Under the pieces are notes generated by a model. The model saw nothing but the letters and a program-made list of their open reading frames with translations, was not told the DNA's origin and did no database searches. This document shows positions 53,024 through 62,609 of a stretch of DNA of 64,000 bases, piece by piece. The position numbers were made by a program, and so were the translations under genes. Positions within the stretch are counted from its first letter, which is position 1. Each line of letters opens with the position of its first letter. Source of the stretch: Collimonas sp. PA-H2 (GTDB lineage: Bacteria; Pseudomonadota; Gammaproteobacteria; Burkholderiales; Burkholderiaceae_D); the NCBI RefSeq assembly GCF_002564105.1, contig NZ_PDBX01000001.1, positions 496,001 through 560,000 of the forward strand, written 5' to 3'.

Positions 53024-53799
53024 CAGGAAGCCTGTTCAACCAGTTGCGCGCTGGTGCGCCCGAAGCGCCGCTCGCGCTGCTGGTAAGAGGCAATCGCCTT
53101 GTCCAGCTCGTCGGCGCCGAAATCCGGCCAGTAGGTATCGGTAAAGTAGAGTTCGCTGTAGGCCAGTTGCCACAACAGGAAATTGGAAATGCGCTGCTCG
53201 CCGCCGGTGCGGATGAACAGGTCCGGCTCGGGCGCATAGGCCATCGCCAGGTGCTGCGCCAGCTCGTCCTCGGAAAACGCATCCGCCCCCGCGAGCACCG
53301 GCGCACCGCTGGCGGCGCGGGCAGCCAACATCTTTTGCACCGCCTGCATGACATCCCAGCGGCCGCCATAGTTGGCGCAGATGGTGACCGTCATGGTGGT
53401 ATTGCCGGCGGTCTTGCGCTCGGCGTTATCGATCATCTGCTGCAGCTTGTCGTCGAAACGGCTGAGGTCGCCCACCACTTTCAGGCGTATGCCGTTGGCG
53501 TGCATCTTGCCGACTTCACGTTCCAGCGCCACCATGAACAGACGCATCAGCAGCGATACTTCATCGGCCGGCCGACGCCAGTTCTCGGAACTGAAAGCAA
53601 ACAGCGTCAGGTATTCAACGCCACGCGCGGCACAGGCTTCTACCGCGGCGCGCACTGCTTCGACGCCTTTGCCGTGGCCGGCGACGCGCGGCAGAAAGCG
53701 GCTGGTGGCCCAGCGGCCGTTGCCGTCCATGATGATGGCTACGTGCTTTGGCACTGTCGGGCTGGCAGGCAGCGTTTGCGTGGAACTTGAATGGGCCAT
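53023..53799 (-). CDS. uppS: Undecaprenyl diphosphate synthase
   Basis: A 258-residue cis-prenyltransferase: [16 protein letters not shown] has the catalytic Asp, then [32 protein letters not shown] and [17 protein letters not shown]. It makes the lipid carrier for peptidoglycan and O-antigen. The 238 bases upstream to frr are filled by palindromic elements (53821-53853, 53871-54035), which may affect its expression. Confidence 0.96.
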   Translation of the reverse strand: MAHSSSTQTLPASPTVPKHVAIIMDGNGRWATSRFLPRVAGHGKGVEAVRAAVEACAARGVEYLTLFAFSSENWRRPADEVSLLMRLFMVALEREVGKMHANGIRLKVVGDLSRFDDKLQQMIDNAERKTAGNTTMTVTICANYGGRWDVMQAVQKMLAARAASGAPVLAGADAFSEDELAQHLAMAYAPEPDLFIRTGGEQRISNFLLWQLAYSELYFTDTYWPDFGADELDKAIASYQQRERRFGRTSAQLVEQAS

Positions 53800-53820
53800 A
53801 AATAATCAGTAAGAAAGAAT

Positions 53821-53853
53821 GCGCAGGGTGGACATGAGATGCCCACCCTGCGC
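53821..53853. repeat. REP-like GC-rich hairpin upstream of uppS
   Basis: GCGCAGGGTGGACA and TGCCCACCCTGCGC form a near-perfect 14-bp stem around TGAGA. The core GGTGG...CCACC is a variant of the REP elements at 35078 and 41324. No T run follows. Confidence 0.6.
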
Positions 53854-53870
53854 AGATAGTGCTGTCGGAC

Positions 53871-54035
53871 CTAGTGCGGTGTTTCGCCCATAATGGCGCT
53901 TAAGAAATGGTGTGTTTTCGCGCCAGGCTAGACGCAAACCGGAGCGATAGTGGACTATCGCCAGGATTTGCAACGACGCATGGCACGAAAAGACGCCGTT
54001 TATTAAGTGTCATTATGGGCGAAACACCGCGCTAG
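53871..54035. mobile_element. 165-bp MITE-like cruciform between frr and uppS
   Basis: The ends CTAGTGCGGTGTTTCGCCC (left) and CTAGCGCGGTGTTTCGCCC (right, reverse complement) match, 24 of 25 bases over the full repeat. The interior is also an imperfect palindrome centred on GCGATAG-TGG-ACTATCGC near 53955. It has no coding capacity and ends three bases before the frr stop. CTAG at both ends suggests the same target preference as IS5-type elements. Confidence 0.65.
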
Positions 54036-54037
54036 AG

Positions 54038-54598
54038 TTAAACCGTCAGGATCTCTTTTTCTTTATCGACCACTTGCTTGTCAATTTCGGCAACGAATTT
54101 GTCAGTCAGCTTCTGGATTTCATCCTGCGCGCGGCGCTCGTCGTCTTCCGAACACTCCTTGTCCTTGACCAGCTTCTTTAAGCCTTCGTTGGCGTCGCGG
54201 CGGATATTGCGGATTGCAATTTTAGCATCTTCCGCTTCGCCCTTGACCAGCTTGACCATCTCCTTGCGGCGCTCTTCCGTCAGCGCCGGCGTCGGCACCC
54301 GCACCAGTTCACCCTGGGTCGATGGATTCAGGCCCAGGTCCGATTCGCGGATGGCTTTCTCTACCACCGCAATCATTTTCTTTTCAAACGGCTGCACACC
54401 GATGGTGCGCGCATCGATCAGGGTCACGTTGGCGACCTGGCTCAAATTGGCGGGGCTACCGTAGTAATCGACCATGATGTGATCGAGAATGCCGGTGTGG
54501 GCGCGGCCGGTACGTACCTTGGCCAGGTCGGCTCGCAAAGTCTCCAGCGACTTTTGCATTCTTTGATCGGTATTCTTTTTCACGTCAGCAATGCTCAT
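54038..54598 (-). CDS. frr: Ribosome recycling factor
   Basis: A 186-residue protein, [19 protein letters not shown] at the start, [19 protein letters not shown] and [20 protein letters not shown]. With EF-G it splits post-termination ribosomes. AGGAG precedes the ATG. Its stop lies at the edge of the MITE-like element. Confidence 0.97.
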   Translation of the reverse strand: MSIADVKKNTDQRMQKSLETLRADLAKVRTGRAHTGILDHIMVDYYGSPANLSQVANVTLIDARTIGVQPFEKKMIAVVEKAIRESDLGLNPSTQGELVRVPTPALTEERRKEMVKLVKGEAEDAKIAIRNIRRDANEGLKKLVKDKECSEDDERRAQDEIQKLTDKFVAEIDKQVVDKEKEILTV

Positions 54599-54704
54599 GC
54601 TGCTCTCCTCTACTAAAACAAATTGTATTAAGTTGGCTAAATCTTATCCACGTAAGGGAATTGCGCAACAGATGTGCGCAATTCTTACAAATCGGCTAAA
54701 TATT

Positions 54705-55421
54705 TTATACGTGTACCAAGGTGCCTTCATCTTCGCCCAGGATGACGCGCTTCAGCGCGCCCGGCTTGATGATGGAAAACACCTTGATCGGCAGCTTCTG
54801 GTCGCGGCACAGCGCAAAGGCGGTGGCGTCCATGACTTGCAGATGCTTGGTGATCGCTTCGTCAAACGTGATGTGCGAATAACGGGTTGCGGTCGGATCC
54901 TTGTTTGGATCCGCGCTGTAGACGCCGTCGACCTTGGTCGCCTTCAGCACGATTTCGGCGCCGATTTCCGAACCGCGCAACGCCGCTGCGGTGTCGGTGG
55001 TGAAAAAAGGATTGCCAGTGCCTGCTGCAAAAATGACAACCTTGTCTTCTTCCAGATATTGCAACGCCTTAGGGCGCACGTATGGTTCTACTACCTGTTC
55101 GATGCTGATGGCCGACATGACGCGTGCGGTGAGGCCGATCTGGCGCATGGCGTCCGCCAGCGCCAGGGAATTCATCACCGTCGCCAGCATGCCCATGTAG
55201 TCTGCGGTAGCGCGGTCCATGCCCTGGGCGCCAGGCGCGACGCCGCGGAAAATATTGCCGCCGCCGATCACGATCGCCAGTTCGACGCCAAGCTTGGCGA
55301 CTTCGGCGACGTCGGCCACCATGCGCTCAATCGTTGCACGATTGATGCCGTAGGCGTCATCGCCCATCAGGGCTTCACCGGAGAGTTTCAGGAGAACACG
55401 CTTGTAAGCTGGTTTTGTCAT
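54705..55421 (-). CDS. pyrH: UMP kinase
   Basis: A 238-residue amino-acid-kinase-fold enzyme: [52 protein letters not shown] and [16 protein letters not shown]. It phosphorylates UMP to UDP and is inhibited by UTP. A 106-base gap separates it from frr. Confidence 0.97.
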   Translation of the reverse strand: MTKPAYKRVLLKLSGEALMGDDAYGINRATIERMVADVAEVAKLGVELAIVIGGGNIFRGVAPGAQGMDRATADYMGMLATVMNSLALADAMRQIGLTARVMSAISIEQVVEPYVRPKALQYLEEDKVVIFAAGTGNPFFTTDTAAALRGSEIGAEIVLKATKVDGVYSADPNKDPTATRYSHITFDEAITKHLQVMDATAFALCRDQKLPIKVFSIIKPGALKRVILGEDEGTLVHV

Positions 55422-55644
55422 GGTCTGGGCCCCTTGTGGCTTTCCGATTGATATTGTGTTTTATTCACGCCTAGCTGAAGCACTGCAGCGCCATTGTCAG
55501 GCCAAACTGCAGCAAAATCTACTATCAGGCTCTTTTTTGGATAATCGGAGCCGGTTCCTGCCATTTCCCAGCCCTCTTCAGAGAGCAGCGATCCGGCAAG
55601 GCATTCCTTAGTCCGTGGCTTGGGAAGAAAATTCCGCAGAGCCA
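55422..55644. other. Gap between tsf terminator and pyrH
   Basis: No gene. It probably contains the pyrH-frr promoter, though no clean -35/-10 pair stands out. Confidence 0.4.
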
Positions 55645-55668
55645 AAAAAACGGGCCTTTCGGCCCGTA
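55645..55668 (-). terminator. Terminator after tsf
   Basis: On the minus strand ACGGGCC-GAAA-GGCCCGT followed by TTTTTTT, 7-8 bases after the tsf stop. A strong intrinsic terminator that separates rpsB-tsf from pyrH onward. Confidence 0.9.
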
Positions 55669-55675
55669 TTCTTGC

Positions 55676-56557
55676 TTACGCCTGCTTGGCCGCAGCAACT
55701 GTCGCTGCAACTTCTGCAGCGAAGTCATCTTGTTTCTTCTCGATGCCTTCACCGACCACAAACATGGTGAACGCTTTAATGCTGGTGTTGGTAGCCTTCA
55801 GCATTTGTTCAACAGTTTGCTTGTCGTTTTTGACGAAAGTCTGGTTCAGCAGGGAAACTTCCTTCAGGAATTTCTGCACCGAGCCTTCGATCATCTTGGC
55901 GGCGATATCTGCAGGCTTGCCGGATTCGGCTGCCTTCAGGGTTGCCACCGAACGCTCTTTTTCGATCAGATCGGCCGGCACTTGCTCGGACGACAGCGAA
56001 ACCGGCTTCATCGCAGCAATGTGCATGGCTACGTCTTTACCGACTTGTTCGTCAGCGCCGTCGAATTCAACCATCACGCCGATGCGTGTGCCGTGCAGGT
56101 AGGAAACCAGCTTGGCGGCAGTGTCGAAACGGGTGAAACGGCGTATCGACATGTTTTCGCCGATACGGCCGATCAGGGCAGCGCGTGTCTCTTCAACGGT
56201 GCTGCCGTCGAGAGGCAGGGCCGACAAGGCAGCCACGTCGGCCGGATTTTTTTCTGCAACCAGCTTAGCGCAGGCATTCGCCAGGGCCAGGAAGTCGTCG
56301 TTCTTGGTCACGAAGTCGGTTTCGCAGTTGACTTCGACCAGGGCGCCGACGCCGCCGGCGATGTATGCTGCCACAACGCCTTCCGCTGTCACGCGGGAAG
56401 CAGCCTTGGAAGCCTTGCCGCCCAGTTTGACGCGCAGGATTTCTTCTGCCTTGTCCATGTCGCCGCCAGCTTCGGTCAACGCCTTTTTGCATTCCATCAT
56501 TGGCGCATCAGTCTTTGCGCGCAGTTCGCCTACCAGTGCTGCTGTAATTGCCGCCAT
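55676..56557 (-). CDS. tsf: Elongation factor Ts
   Basis: A 293-residue nucleotide exchange factor for EF-Tu: [20 protein letters not shown] at the start, the Tdx motif [17 protein letters not shown] variant, and [10 protein letters not shown] at the C-terminus. AGGAGAATAGT precedes the ATG. Confidence 0.97.
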   Translation of the reverse strand: MAAITAALVGELRAKTDAPMMECKKALTEAGGDMDKAEEILRVKLGGKASKAASRVTAEGVVAAYIAGGVGALVEVNCETDFVTKNDDFLALANACAKLVAEKNPADVAALSALPLDGSTVEETRAALIGRIGENMSIRRFTRFDTAAKLVSYLHGTRIGVMVEFDGADEQVGKDVAMHIAAMKPVSLSSEQVPADLIEKERSVATLKAAESGKPADIAAKMIEGSVQKFLKEVSLLNQTFVKNDKQTVEQMLKATNTSIKAFTMFVVGEGIEKKQDDFAAEVAATVAAAKQA

Positions 56558-56707
56558 ACTATTCTCCTAGCTCAGTTGACGCTGTACCGGCGATCCGCTA
56601 CTGCCATGCAGTGCGGCCAACAACCGGTGCGCCGTCATTCAAAATATATTCAGGTAGTTTCGGTGTAACTCTGATGTAACGCAAATGTAACACCAGCAAG
56701 TGATACA

Positions 56708-56736
56708 AAAAAAGGGGCAACCACGCCCCCTTTTTT
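56708..56736 (-). terminator. Terminator or attenuator between rpsB and tsf
   Basis: On the minus strand GGGGCGTGGTTGCCCC followed by TTTTTTT, about 35 bases after the rpsB stop. Similar signals between rpsB and tsf in other bacteria allow partial read-through; a tsf promoter in 56558-56700 is also possible. Confidence 0.75.
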
Positions 56737-56767
56737 ATTCTGAAGTGTAAAACCTCAGATGCAGGGC

Positions 56768-57520
56768 TTAAGCCTGGTCGTTAACTTCAACGAATTCGTC
56801 GCCAGCTGCGCCCTTGATGGCTTCAACTACGTCGTTCACTGCATTGGCGCGGCCTTCCAGGATGGCATCGGCAACACCGCGAGCGTACAAAGCGATTGCC
56901 TTGGACGAGTCGTCGTTGCCAGGGATGACGTAAGTCACGCCGTCTGGCGAATGGTTGGTGTCAACCACGCCGATAACCGGGATACCCAGTTTAGCGGCTT
57001 CGGTGATGGCGCCCTTGTGGTAGCCGACGTCGATCACGAAAATTGCGTCAGGAATGCCGCCCATGTCCTTGATGCCGCCGATAGCTTTTTGCAGCTTGAT
57101 CAGCTCGCGTTGGAACATCAGGCCTTCTTTTTTGCTCAGTTTCTCAACCGAACCGTCTTCAATCGAAGCTTCCATTTCTTTCAGGCGCTTGATCGATGTC
57201 TTGATGGTCTTGAAGTTGGTCAGCATGCCGCCCAACCAGCGTTGGTCGACGAAAGGCGAACCCGAACGTGCTGCTTCAGCAGCAACGATTTCGCGCGCTT
57301 GGCGCTTGGTGCCGACAAACAGGATGTTGCCGCGGTTGGACGACAATTGGCGGATGTACTTCATCGCCTCTTGGTACATGCCCAGGGTCTTTTCCAGGTT
57401 GACGATGTGAATCTTGTTGCGGTGACCGAAGATGAACGGCGCCATCTTTGGGTTCCAGAAACGGGTTTGGTGACCGAAGTGGACACCGGCTTCCAGCATT
57501 TCACGCATTGTTACGGACAT
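56768..57520 (-). CDS. rpsB: 30S ribosomal protein S2
   Basis: A 250-residue S2 protein: [20 protein letters not shown] at the start, [17 protein letters not shown], and [20 protein letters not shown]. The ATG at 57520 has GGAGAAAATT before it; the 22 codons upstream are leader. The leader of rpsB binds S2 in other bacteria for feedback control, which I cannot show here. Confidence 0.97.
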   Translation of the reverse strand: MSVTMREMLEAGVHFGHQTRFWNPKMAPFIFGHRNKIHIVNLEKTLGMYQEAMKYIRQLSSNRGNILFVGTKRQAREIVAAEAARSGSPFVDQRWLGGMLTNFKTIKTSIKRLKEMEASIEDGSVEKLSKKEGLMFQRELIKLQKAIGGIKDMGGIPDAIFVIDVGYHKGAITEAAKLGIPVIGVVDTNHSPDGVTYVIPGNDDSSKAIALYARGVADAILEGRANAVNDVVEAIKGAAGDEFVEVNDQA

Positions 57521-57874
57521 AATTTTCTCCAGGGTTGGGTCTGGAATCTGCTCAGTCACTGTTTTGCCTAGCGGCGGAAACAGCACCCTTTTCGAGCGGA
57601 TTCGCGTTTCGTATTTAAAAAAACCTACCTACAATTAAGACTAAGAACTACGGTATAGCCCAATAGCAATTCGAGCTAACCCAAGATTGTAACCTAAAAC
57701 CCAGGACTTCTTCAAGTCCCGGCAGGCATATCTTTCAGCGCATCTTGTGATGCTCGTCTATAATCGTTACCTGAATGAATCCCGGCCGTTTTCGCCTGTT
57801 TTTACGGCTGTTTTGTGCGCTATTGTGCACTTAAACGCGGATTTGCCCTTATTTCTCAGAATTATTCCATACCT
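57521..57874. promoter_or_regulatory. Divergent rpsB/map promoter region
   Basis: No gene in 354 bases. On the plus strand TATAAT at 57759-57764 is the likely -10 of map, about 110 bases before its ATG; the -35 is unclear. The long minus-strand leader suits rpsB autoregulation. A small AGGACTT/AAGTCC stem lies near 57701-57718. Confidence 0.45.
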
Positions 57875-58693
57875 ATGACCACTATTTCCATCAAAACCGC
57901 CGAGGATATCGCCGGCATGCGCATCGCCGGCAAGCTGGCCTCCGAGGTGCTCGACTACATCACGCCCTTCGTCAAAGCCGGCGTGACCACCGGCGAGCTG
58001 GACCGCTTGTGCCACGAGTTCATGACAAACGTGCAAGATTCGATCCCGGCCCCCCTCAACTACTGCCCGCCCGGCTATACCCCGTATCCGAAAGCCATCT
58101 GCACCTCGGTCAACGATGTCATCTGCCACGGCATTCCAGGCGACAAGGTCTTGAAGAACGGCGATGTGGTGAATCTCGACATCACCATCATCAAGCACGG
58201 CTACCACGGCGACACCAGCCGCATGTTCTATGTCGGCGAGCCGTCGATCATGGCCAAGCGCCTGGGCGACATCACCTATGAGTGCATGTGGCTGGGGATC
58301 GCCAAGATCAAACCCGGCGCGCATCTGGGCGATATCGGCCACGTCATCCAGCAGCACGCCGAGAAAGCCGGCTACAGCGTGGTGCGCGAATTCTGCGGCC
58401 ATGGCATCGGCAAGGTATTCCACGAAGAACCGCAAGTCTTGCATTATGGCCGCCCTGGCACGCTGGAACGGCTGGAAGCCGGCATGATCTTCACGGTCGA
58501 GCCGATGATCAACGCCGGCCGCCGCGACATCCGCGAAATGGGCGACGGCTGGACCATCAAGACCAAGGATCGCAGCCTCTCCGCGCAATGGGAACATACC
58601 GTGCTGGTGACCGAAACCGGCTACGAAGTGCTGACCGTCTCGGCGGGCACGCCGCCGCCGCCGGCATTCGTCCAGCAGGCCGCTGCCGCCTGA
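57875..58693 (+). CDS. map: Methionine aminopeptidase type I
   Basis: A 272-residue enzyme that removes N-terminal Met. Metal ligands appear in VNLDITIIKHGYHGDTSR (two Asp), REFCGHGIGKVFHEEP (His), MIFTVEPMINAG (Glu) and SAQWEHTVLVTETG (Glu). The ATG at 57875 (MTTISIKT) gives the family start; 20 earlier codons to 57815 are rejected. Divergent from rpsB. Confidence 0.96.
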   Translation: MTTISIKTAEDIAGMRIAGKLASEVLDYITPFVKAGVTTGELDRLCHEFMTNVQDSIPAPLNYCPPGYTPYPKAICTSVNDVICHGIPGDKVLKNGDVVNLDITIIKHGYHGDTSRMFYVGEPSIMAKRLGDITYECMWLGIAKIKPGAHLGDIGHVIQQHAEKAGYSVVREFCGHGIGKVFHEEPQVLHYGRPGTLERLEAGMIFTVEPMINAGRRDIREMGDGWTIKTKDRSLSAQWEHTVLVTETGYEVLTVSAGTPPPPAFVQQAAAA

Positions 58694-58726
58694 TCATATC
58701 TATATTCAAAGCACCGAACGCCGTAC

Positions 58727-61279
58727 ATGACCACACTTGCCGCGACCCTGAAACAACAGCTTAGAACCGAGCGGCAAGTCATCATCTCTGCCTTCCTGGC
58801 AGAGGGCAAACCCGGCGAACTGCTGACGGCGCTGCGGCGCAGCGTCGACCTGGCCCTCACCCAGGCCTGGAAAATGCTCGGCTTGCCGGCATCGGCAGCG
58901 CTGGTGGCGGTCGGCGGCTACGGCCGCGGCGAACTGTTCCCGCACTCCGACGTCGACGTGCTGATCCTGCTCGGCGCTGCGCCCGACGCCGAACTGAAAC
59001 CGCGCCTGGAACAGCTGGTCCAGCTGTTCTGGGACATCGGCCTGGAGATCGGCCACAGCATCCGCACCGTCGACGAGTGCCTGAGCGAATCAGCCGCCGA
59101 CATCACGGTGCAGACCAGCTTGCTGGAAGCGCGCCTGGTGACCGGCAATCACGCTTTGTTCCACCAGTTGCAGGAACGCTGCAACGCGGCGATGGACCCT
59201 TGCGCCTTTTTCCAGGAAAAAATCCTGGAAATGCGCCAGCGCCACGTCAAGTATGAAGACACGCCCTACAGCCTGGAGCCGAACTGCAAGGAAAGCCCGG
59301 GCGGCCTGCGCGACTTGCAGGTGATCCTATGGGTGGCCAAAGCCGCCGGGCTGGGCGAGTCCTGGCCCAAGCTGGCCAAGCACGGCCTGATCACGGCGGC
59401 GGAAGCGCGCCAGCTGTCGCGCCAAGAGCGCGCCTTCAAGGATATCCGCATCCGCCTGCACATCTACACCAACCGGCGCGAAGACCGCCTGGTGTTCGAC
59501 GTGCAGACGCCGATCGCCGAAGCGCTCGGCTTCCAGACCACCGAAACGCGGCGCGCCAGCGAATACCTGATGCAGCGCTACTACTGGGCCGCCAAGGCTG
59601 TGACCCAGCTCAACACCATCCTGCTGCAAAACATTGAAGTGCAGCTGTTCCCGCAGCCGATGGTGCCGCAGCGTATCAACGACCGCTTCAACCACCTCAA
59701 CCGCCTGATCGACATCGCCCACGACGACCTGTTCAAGACCACGCCGTCGGCCATGCTGGAACTGTTCCTGCTGCTGGCCCAGCACAGCGAGCTGCGCGAC
59801 ATGACGGCGCGCACCCGGCGTGCGCTATGGCATGCGCGCGTCAAGATCGACAACGCCTTCCGCCGCGATCCGGTCAACCGTTCGCTGTTCATCCAGATCA
59901 TCCAGGCGCCGCAAGGGATTACCCACGCCCTACGCGGCATGAACCAGACCAGCATCCTGGGCCGCTACCTGCCGAACTTCCGGCGCATCGTTGGCCAGAT
60001 GCAGCACGACCTGTTTCACGTCTACACCGTCGACCAGCACATCCTGATGGTGGTGCGCAATGTACGCCGCTTCACCATGAGCGAGCACGCCCACGAATAC
60101 CCGTTCTGCAGCCAGCTGATCGCCAATTTTCCGCGTCCCTGGCTGCTATATGTCGCCGCCCTGTTCCACGATATCGCCAAGGGCCGCGGCGGCGACCATT
60201 CCAAGCTGGGCATGACCGACGCCTTGCATTTCTGCCAGCACCATGGCCTGGCGCCGCAAGATACGGCGCTGGTGGTGTTCCTGGTGGAGCATCACCTGAC
60301 CATGTCGCAAGTGGCGCAAAAGCAGGACTTGTCCGACCCGGAGGTGATCCTGCACTTTGCCGGCACGGTCAAGGATGAACGCCACCTGACCGCGCTGTAC
60401 CTGCTGACGGTAGCCGACATCCGCGGCACCAGCCCGAAGGTGTGGAACGCCTGGAAAGGCAAGCTGCTGGAAGACCTGTACCGCATGACCCTGCGCGTGC
60501 TGGGCGGCGAGACGCCGTCGGCCGACCGCGAACTGAAGAACCGCCAGGAAGAAGCACTAAAGACCCTGCGCCTGTACGGCTTGCCACCGGACGCCCATGA
60601 AGCGCTGTGGCAGCAGCTCGACGTCGCTTACTTCCTGCGCCATGACGCCTCCGATATCGCCTGGCAAACCCGCTCCTTCTATAACCAGATCGACAGCCCG
60701 GCGCCTATCGTCAAATGCCGCCTGGCGCCGATCGGCGAAGGCTTGCAGGTGGCGGTCTACACCAAGGACCGCAGCGACCTGTTCATCCGCATCTGCAGCT
60801 ATTTCGACAGCAAGAATTTCAGCATCCTGGATGCCAAGATCCAGACCACGCGCCACGGCTATGCGCTCGACTCCTTCCTGATCAGCGCGCCGCTGTTCGC
60901 CAAGCACTACCGCGACATCATCAACCTGATCGAGCATGAACTGACCGCCTTGCTGCAAACCGACAGCGCCTTGCCGGCAGCGTCGCGCGGGCGCCTGTCG
61001 CGGCTCTCGCGCACCTTCCCGCTGACGCCAACCGTCGACCTGCGGCCGGACGACCGTGGCCAATACTATCTGCTGTCGATCACCGCCAACGACCGCACCG
61101 GCCTGCTGTACTCGGTCGCCAGCGTGCTGGCCAAGCACAAGATCAACCTGCATACCGCCAAGATCATGACCCTCGGCGAGCGCGTCGAAGACGTCTTCCT
61201 GGTGGACGGCAACGCGCTCAACCATGCACGCATGCAGATCCAGCTTGAGACCGATCTGCTGGATGCCCTGCATATCTGA
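58727..61279 (+). CDS. glnD: Bifunctional uridylyltransferase/uridylyl-removing enzyme GlnD
   Basis: An 850-residue nitrogen sensor that modifies PII proteins. Nucleotidyltransferase: [20 protein letters not shown] (about 63-82). HD domain: [17 protein letters not shown] (about 480). Two C-terminal ACT domains for glutamine: [20 protein letters not shown] and [20 protein letters not shown]. It follows map by 33 bases and is probably co-transcribed. Confidence 0.96.
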   Translation: MTTLAATLKQQLRTERQVIISAFLAEGKPGELLTALRRSVDLALTQAWKMLGLPASAALVAVGGYGRGELFPHSDVDVLILLGAAPDAELKPRLEQLVQLFWDIGLEIGHSIRTVDECLSESAADITVQTSLLEARLVTGNHALFHQLQERCNAAMDPCAFFQEKILEMRQRHVKYEDTPYSLEPNCKESPGGLRDLQVILWVAKAAGLGESWPKLAKHGLITAAEARQLSRQERAFKDIRIRLHIYTNRREDRLVFDVQTPIAEALGFQTTETRRASEYLMQRYYWAAKAVTQLNTILLQNIEVQLFPQPMVPQRINDRFNHLNRLIDIAHDDLFKTTPSAMLELFLLLAQHSELRDMTARTRRALWHARVKIDNAFRRDPVNRSLFIQIIQAPQGITHALRGMNQTSILGRYLPNFRRIVGQMQHDLFHVYTVDQHILMVVRNVRRFTMSEHAHEYPFCSQLIANFPRPWLLYVAALFHDIAKGRGGDHSKLGMTDALHFCQHHGLAPQDTALVVFLVEHHLTMSQVAQKQDLSDPEVILHFAGTVKDERHLTALYLLTVADIRGTSPKVWNAWKGKLLEDLYRMTLRVLGGETPSADRELKNRQEEALKTLRLYGLPPDAHEALWQQLDVAYFLRHDASDIAWQTRSFYNQIDSPAPIVKCRLAPIGEGLQVAVYTKDRSDLFIRICSYFDSKNFSILDAKIQTTRHGYALDSFLISAPLFAKHYRDIINLIEHELTALLQTDSALPAASRGRLSRLSRTFPLTPTVDLRPDDRGQYYLLSITANDRTGLLYSVASVLAKHKINLHTAKIMTLGERVEDVFLVDGNALNHARMQIQLETDLLDALHI

Positions 61280-61344
61280 CCTGGCTGATGTAGCTGATTG
61301 ATATAGCCGACGATATTTTTTTAATTTTCTTTTTTTAGCACGCC

Positions 61345-62091
61345 ATGACTGAACCACTACGCCTTTCCAAACGCATGTCAGAACTCGGGCTATGCTCGCG
61401 CCGCGAGGCCGACGAGTGGATCGCGCGCGGCTGGGTACGGGTCGACGGTATCGTCGTCTCGGAACTCGGCAGCAAGGTGCTGCCGAGCCAGCGCATCAGC
61501 GTGGAGCGCCAGGCCGCCGCCGAGCAATCGAAACGCGTCACCATCCTGATCAACAAACCGGTCGGCTTTGTCAGCGGCCAGGCCGAAGACGGCTACCAGC
61601 CCGCGGTGGCTCTGATCAAGGAAGCCAACCGCTGGAGCGAAGACCGCTCGCCTACCCTGTTCCATCCTACCCAGCTGCGCAGCCTGGTGCCCGCCGGCCG
61701 CCTCGACATCGACTCGGTCGGCCTGCTGGTGCTGACCCAGGACGGCCGCATCGCCAAGCATCTGATCGGCGAAGAGACCAGCGTCGACAAGGAATACCTG
61801 GTGCGGGTGCGCTACACCAAGGGCGACAAGCTGCCCGATGCCGAGCTGCGCCGCCTCAACCACGGCCTGACGCTGGACGGCAAACGGCTCAAGCCAGCCA
61901 TCGTCAAATGGCAAAACGAGGATCAGCTGAGCTTTACCCTGCGCGAAGGCAAGAAGCGCCAGATCCGCCGCATGTGCGATATGGTCGGCTTGAAGGTGCT
62001 GGGCTTGAAACGGGTGCGGATCGGCGGCGTGAAGCTGGGGAATCTGCCTGAGGGGCAGTGGCGTTACCTGGGCGCCGACGAGCAGTTCTAG
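61345..62091 (+). CDS. RsuA/RluB-family pseudouridine synthase (RluF-like)
   Basis: A 248-residue enzyme: S4-type RNA-binding domain (LRLSKRMSELGLCSRREADE) and the catalytic stretch VPAGRLDIDSVGLLVLTQDG with the essential Asp, ending in REGKKRQIRRMCDMVGLKV. The NKPVGFVSG and GLKRVRIGG elements fit RluF rather than RsuA. It modifies U residues in 23S rRNA; the exact site is not deducible. Third gene after map-glnD. Confidence 0.88.
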   Translation: MTEPLRLSKRMSELGLCSRREADEWIARGWVRVDGIVVSELGSKVLPSQRISVERQAAAEQSKRVTILINKPVGFVSGQAEDGYQPAVALIKEANRWSEDRSPTLFHPTQLRSLVPAGRLDIDSVGLLVLTQDGRIAKHLIGEETSVDKEYLVRVRYTKGDKLPDAELRRLNHGLTLDGKRLKPAIVKWQNEDQLSFTLREGKKRQIRRMCDMVGLKVLGLKRVRIGGVKLGNLPEGQWRYLGADEQF

Positions 62092-62108
62092 GAAGTCAGG
62101 AATGCCGC

Positions 62109-62126
62109 GTGGGCACAAGTGCCCAC
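62109..62126. terminator. Bidirectional hairpin between convergent genes
   Basis: GTGGGCAC-AA-GTGCCCAC, a perfect 8-bp stem in the 47-base gap between two convergent genes. It resembles the REP core and lacks a T run, so it may be a REP relic rather than a true terminator. Confidence 0.5.
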
Positions 62127-62138
62127 ACGTGATAGCAA

Positions 62139-62609
62139 TTACAGGAAACGATCCAGTATCTTGCGGCTGGCCTTGTCCAGCGCCTGCGTATCGCGGATCA
62201 GGAACTGCACGCCGTGGCTGTCGGCGATCAGCAGGCTGGTCGCCACGATACGGCGAATATCCTCTTCGCCCTTGAGCGTGAAAGAGGCATCGCCGCGATT
62301 GGTTTCCACATACCAGATGCTAGGCGCGGTATAGCTGGACACCCTCTGGATGCGCTTGATTTCCGGCATGAACTCGCGGCTGGCAAGTTCTTTTTCGACC
62401 ATCGCCCGGGTCTCATCCGGCAAATCCGACAAGCGGCTGATCCAGGACAGTTCGTGGCCGTCGGCGCTGACCAGCGACAAGCCGTCGTCCGGCGCGCCAA
62501 TCGGAAAGGCCCGCACCGGCACCACCCCTTCATGCACCGCGCCATCGGCGGCGGTATACACCAGGCGGCCGAAAGCGTTGCGGCTTAATTTGAAATCATG
62601 TGTCGTCAT
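62139..62609 (-). CDS. DUF1854 protein (cyanophycin-associated type)
   Basis: A 156-residue DUF1854 protein: FKLSRNAFGRLVYTAADGAV, VPVRAFPIGAPDDGLSLV, IKRIQRVSSYTAPSIWYVE and LLIADSHGVQFLIRDT. This family pairs with an ABC exporter near cyanophycin synthetase genes in Betaproteobacteria; the activity is unknown. Its ATG overlaps the ABC gene stop (ATGA), so both are one operon. Confidence 0.88.
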   Translation of the reverse strand: MTTHDFKLSRNAFGRLVYTAADGAVHEGVVPVRAFPIGAPDDGLSLVSADGHELSWISRLSDLPDETRAMVEKELASREFMPEIKRIQRVSSYTAPSIWYVETNRGDASFTLKGEEDIRRIVATSLLIADSHGVQFLIRDTQALDKASRKILDRFL

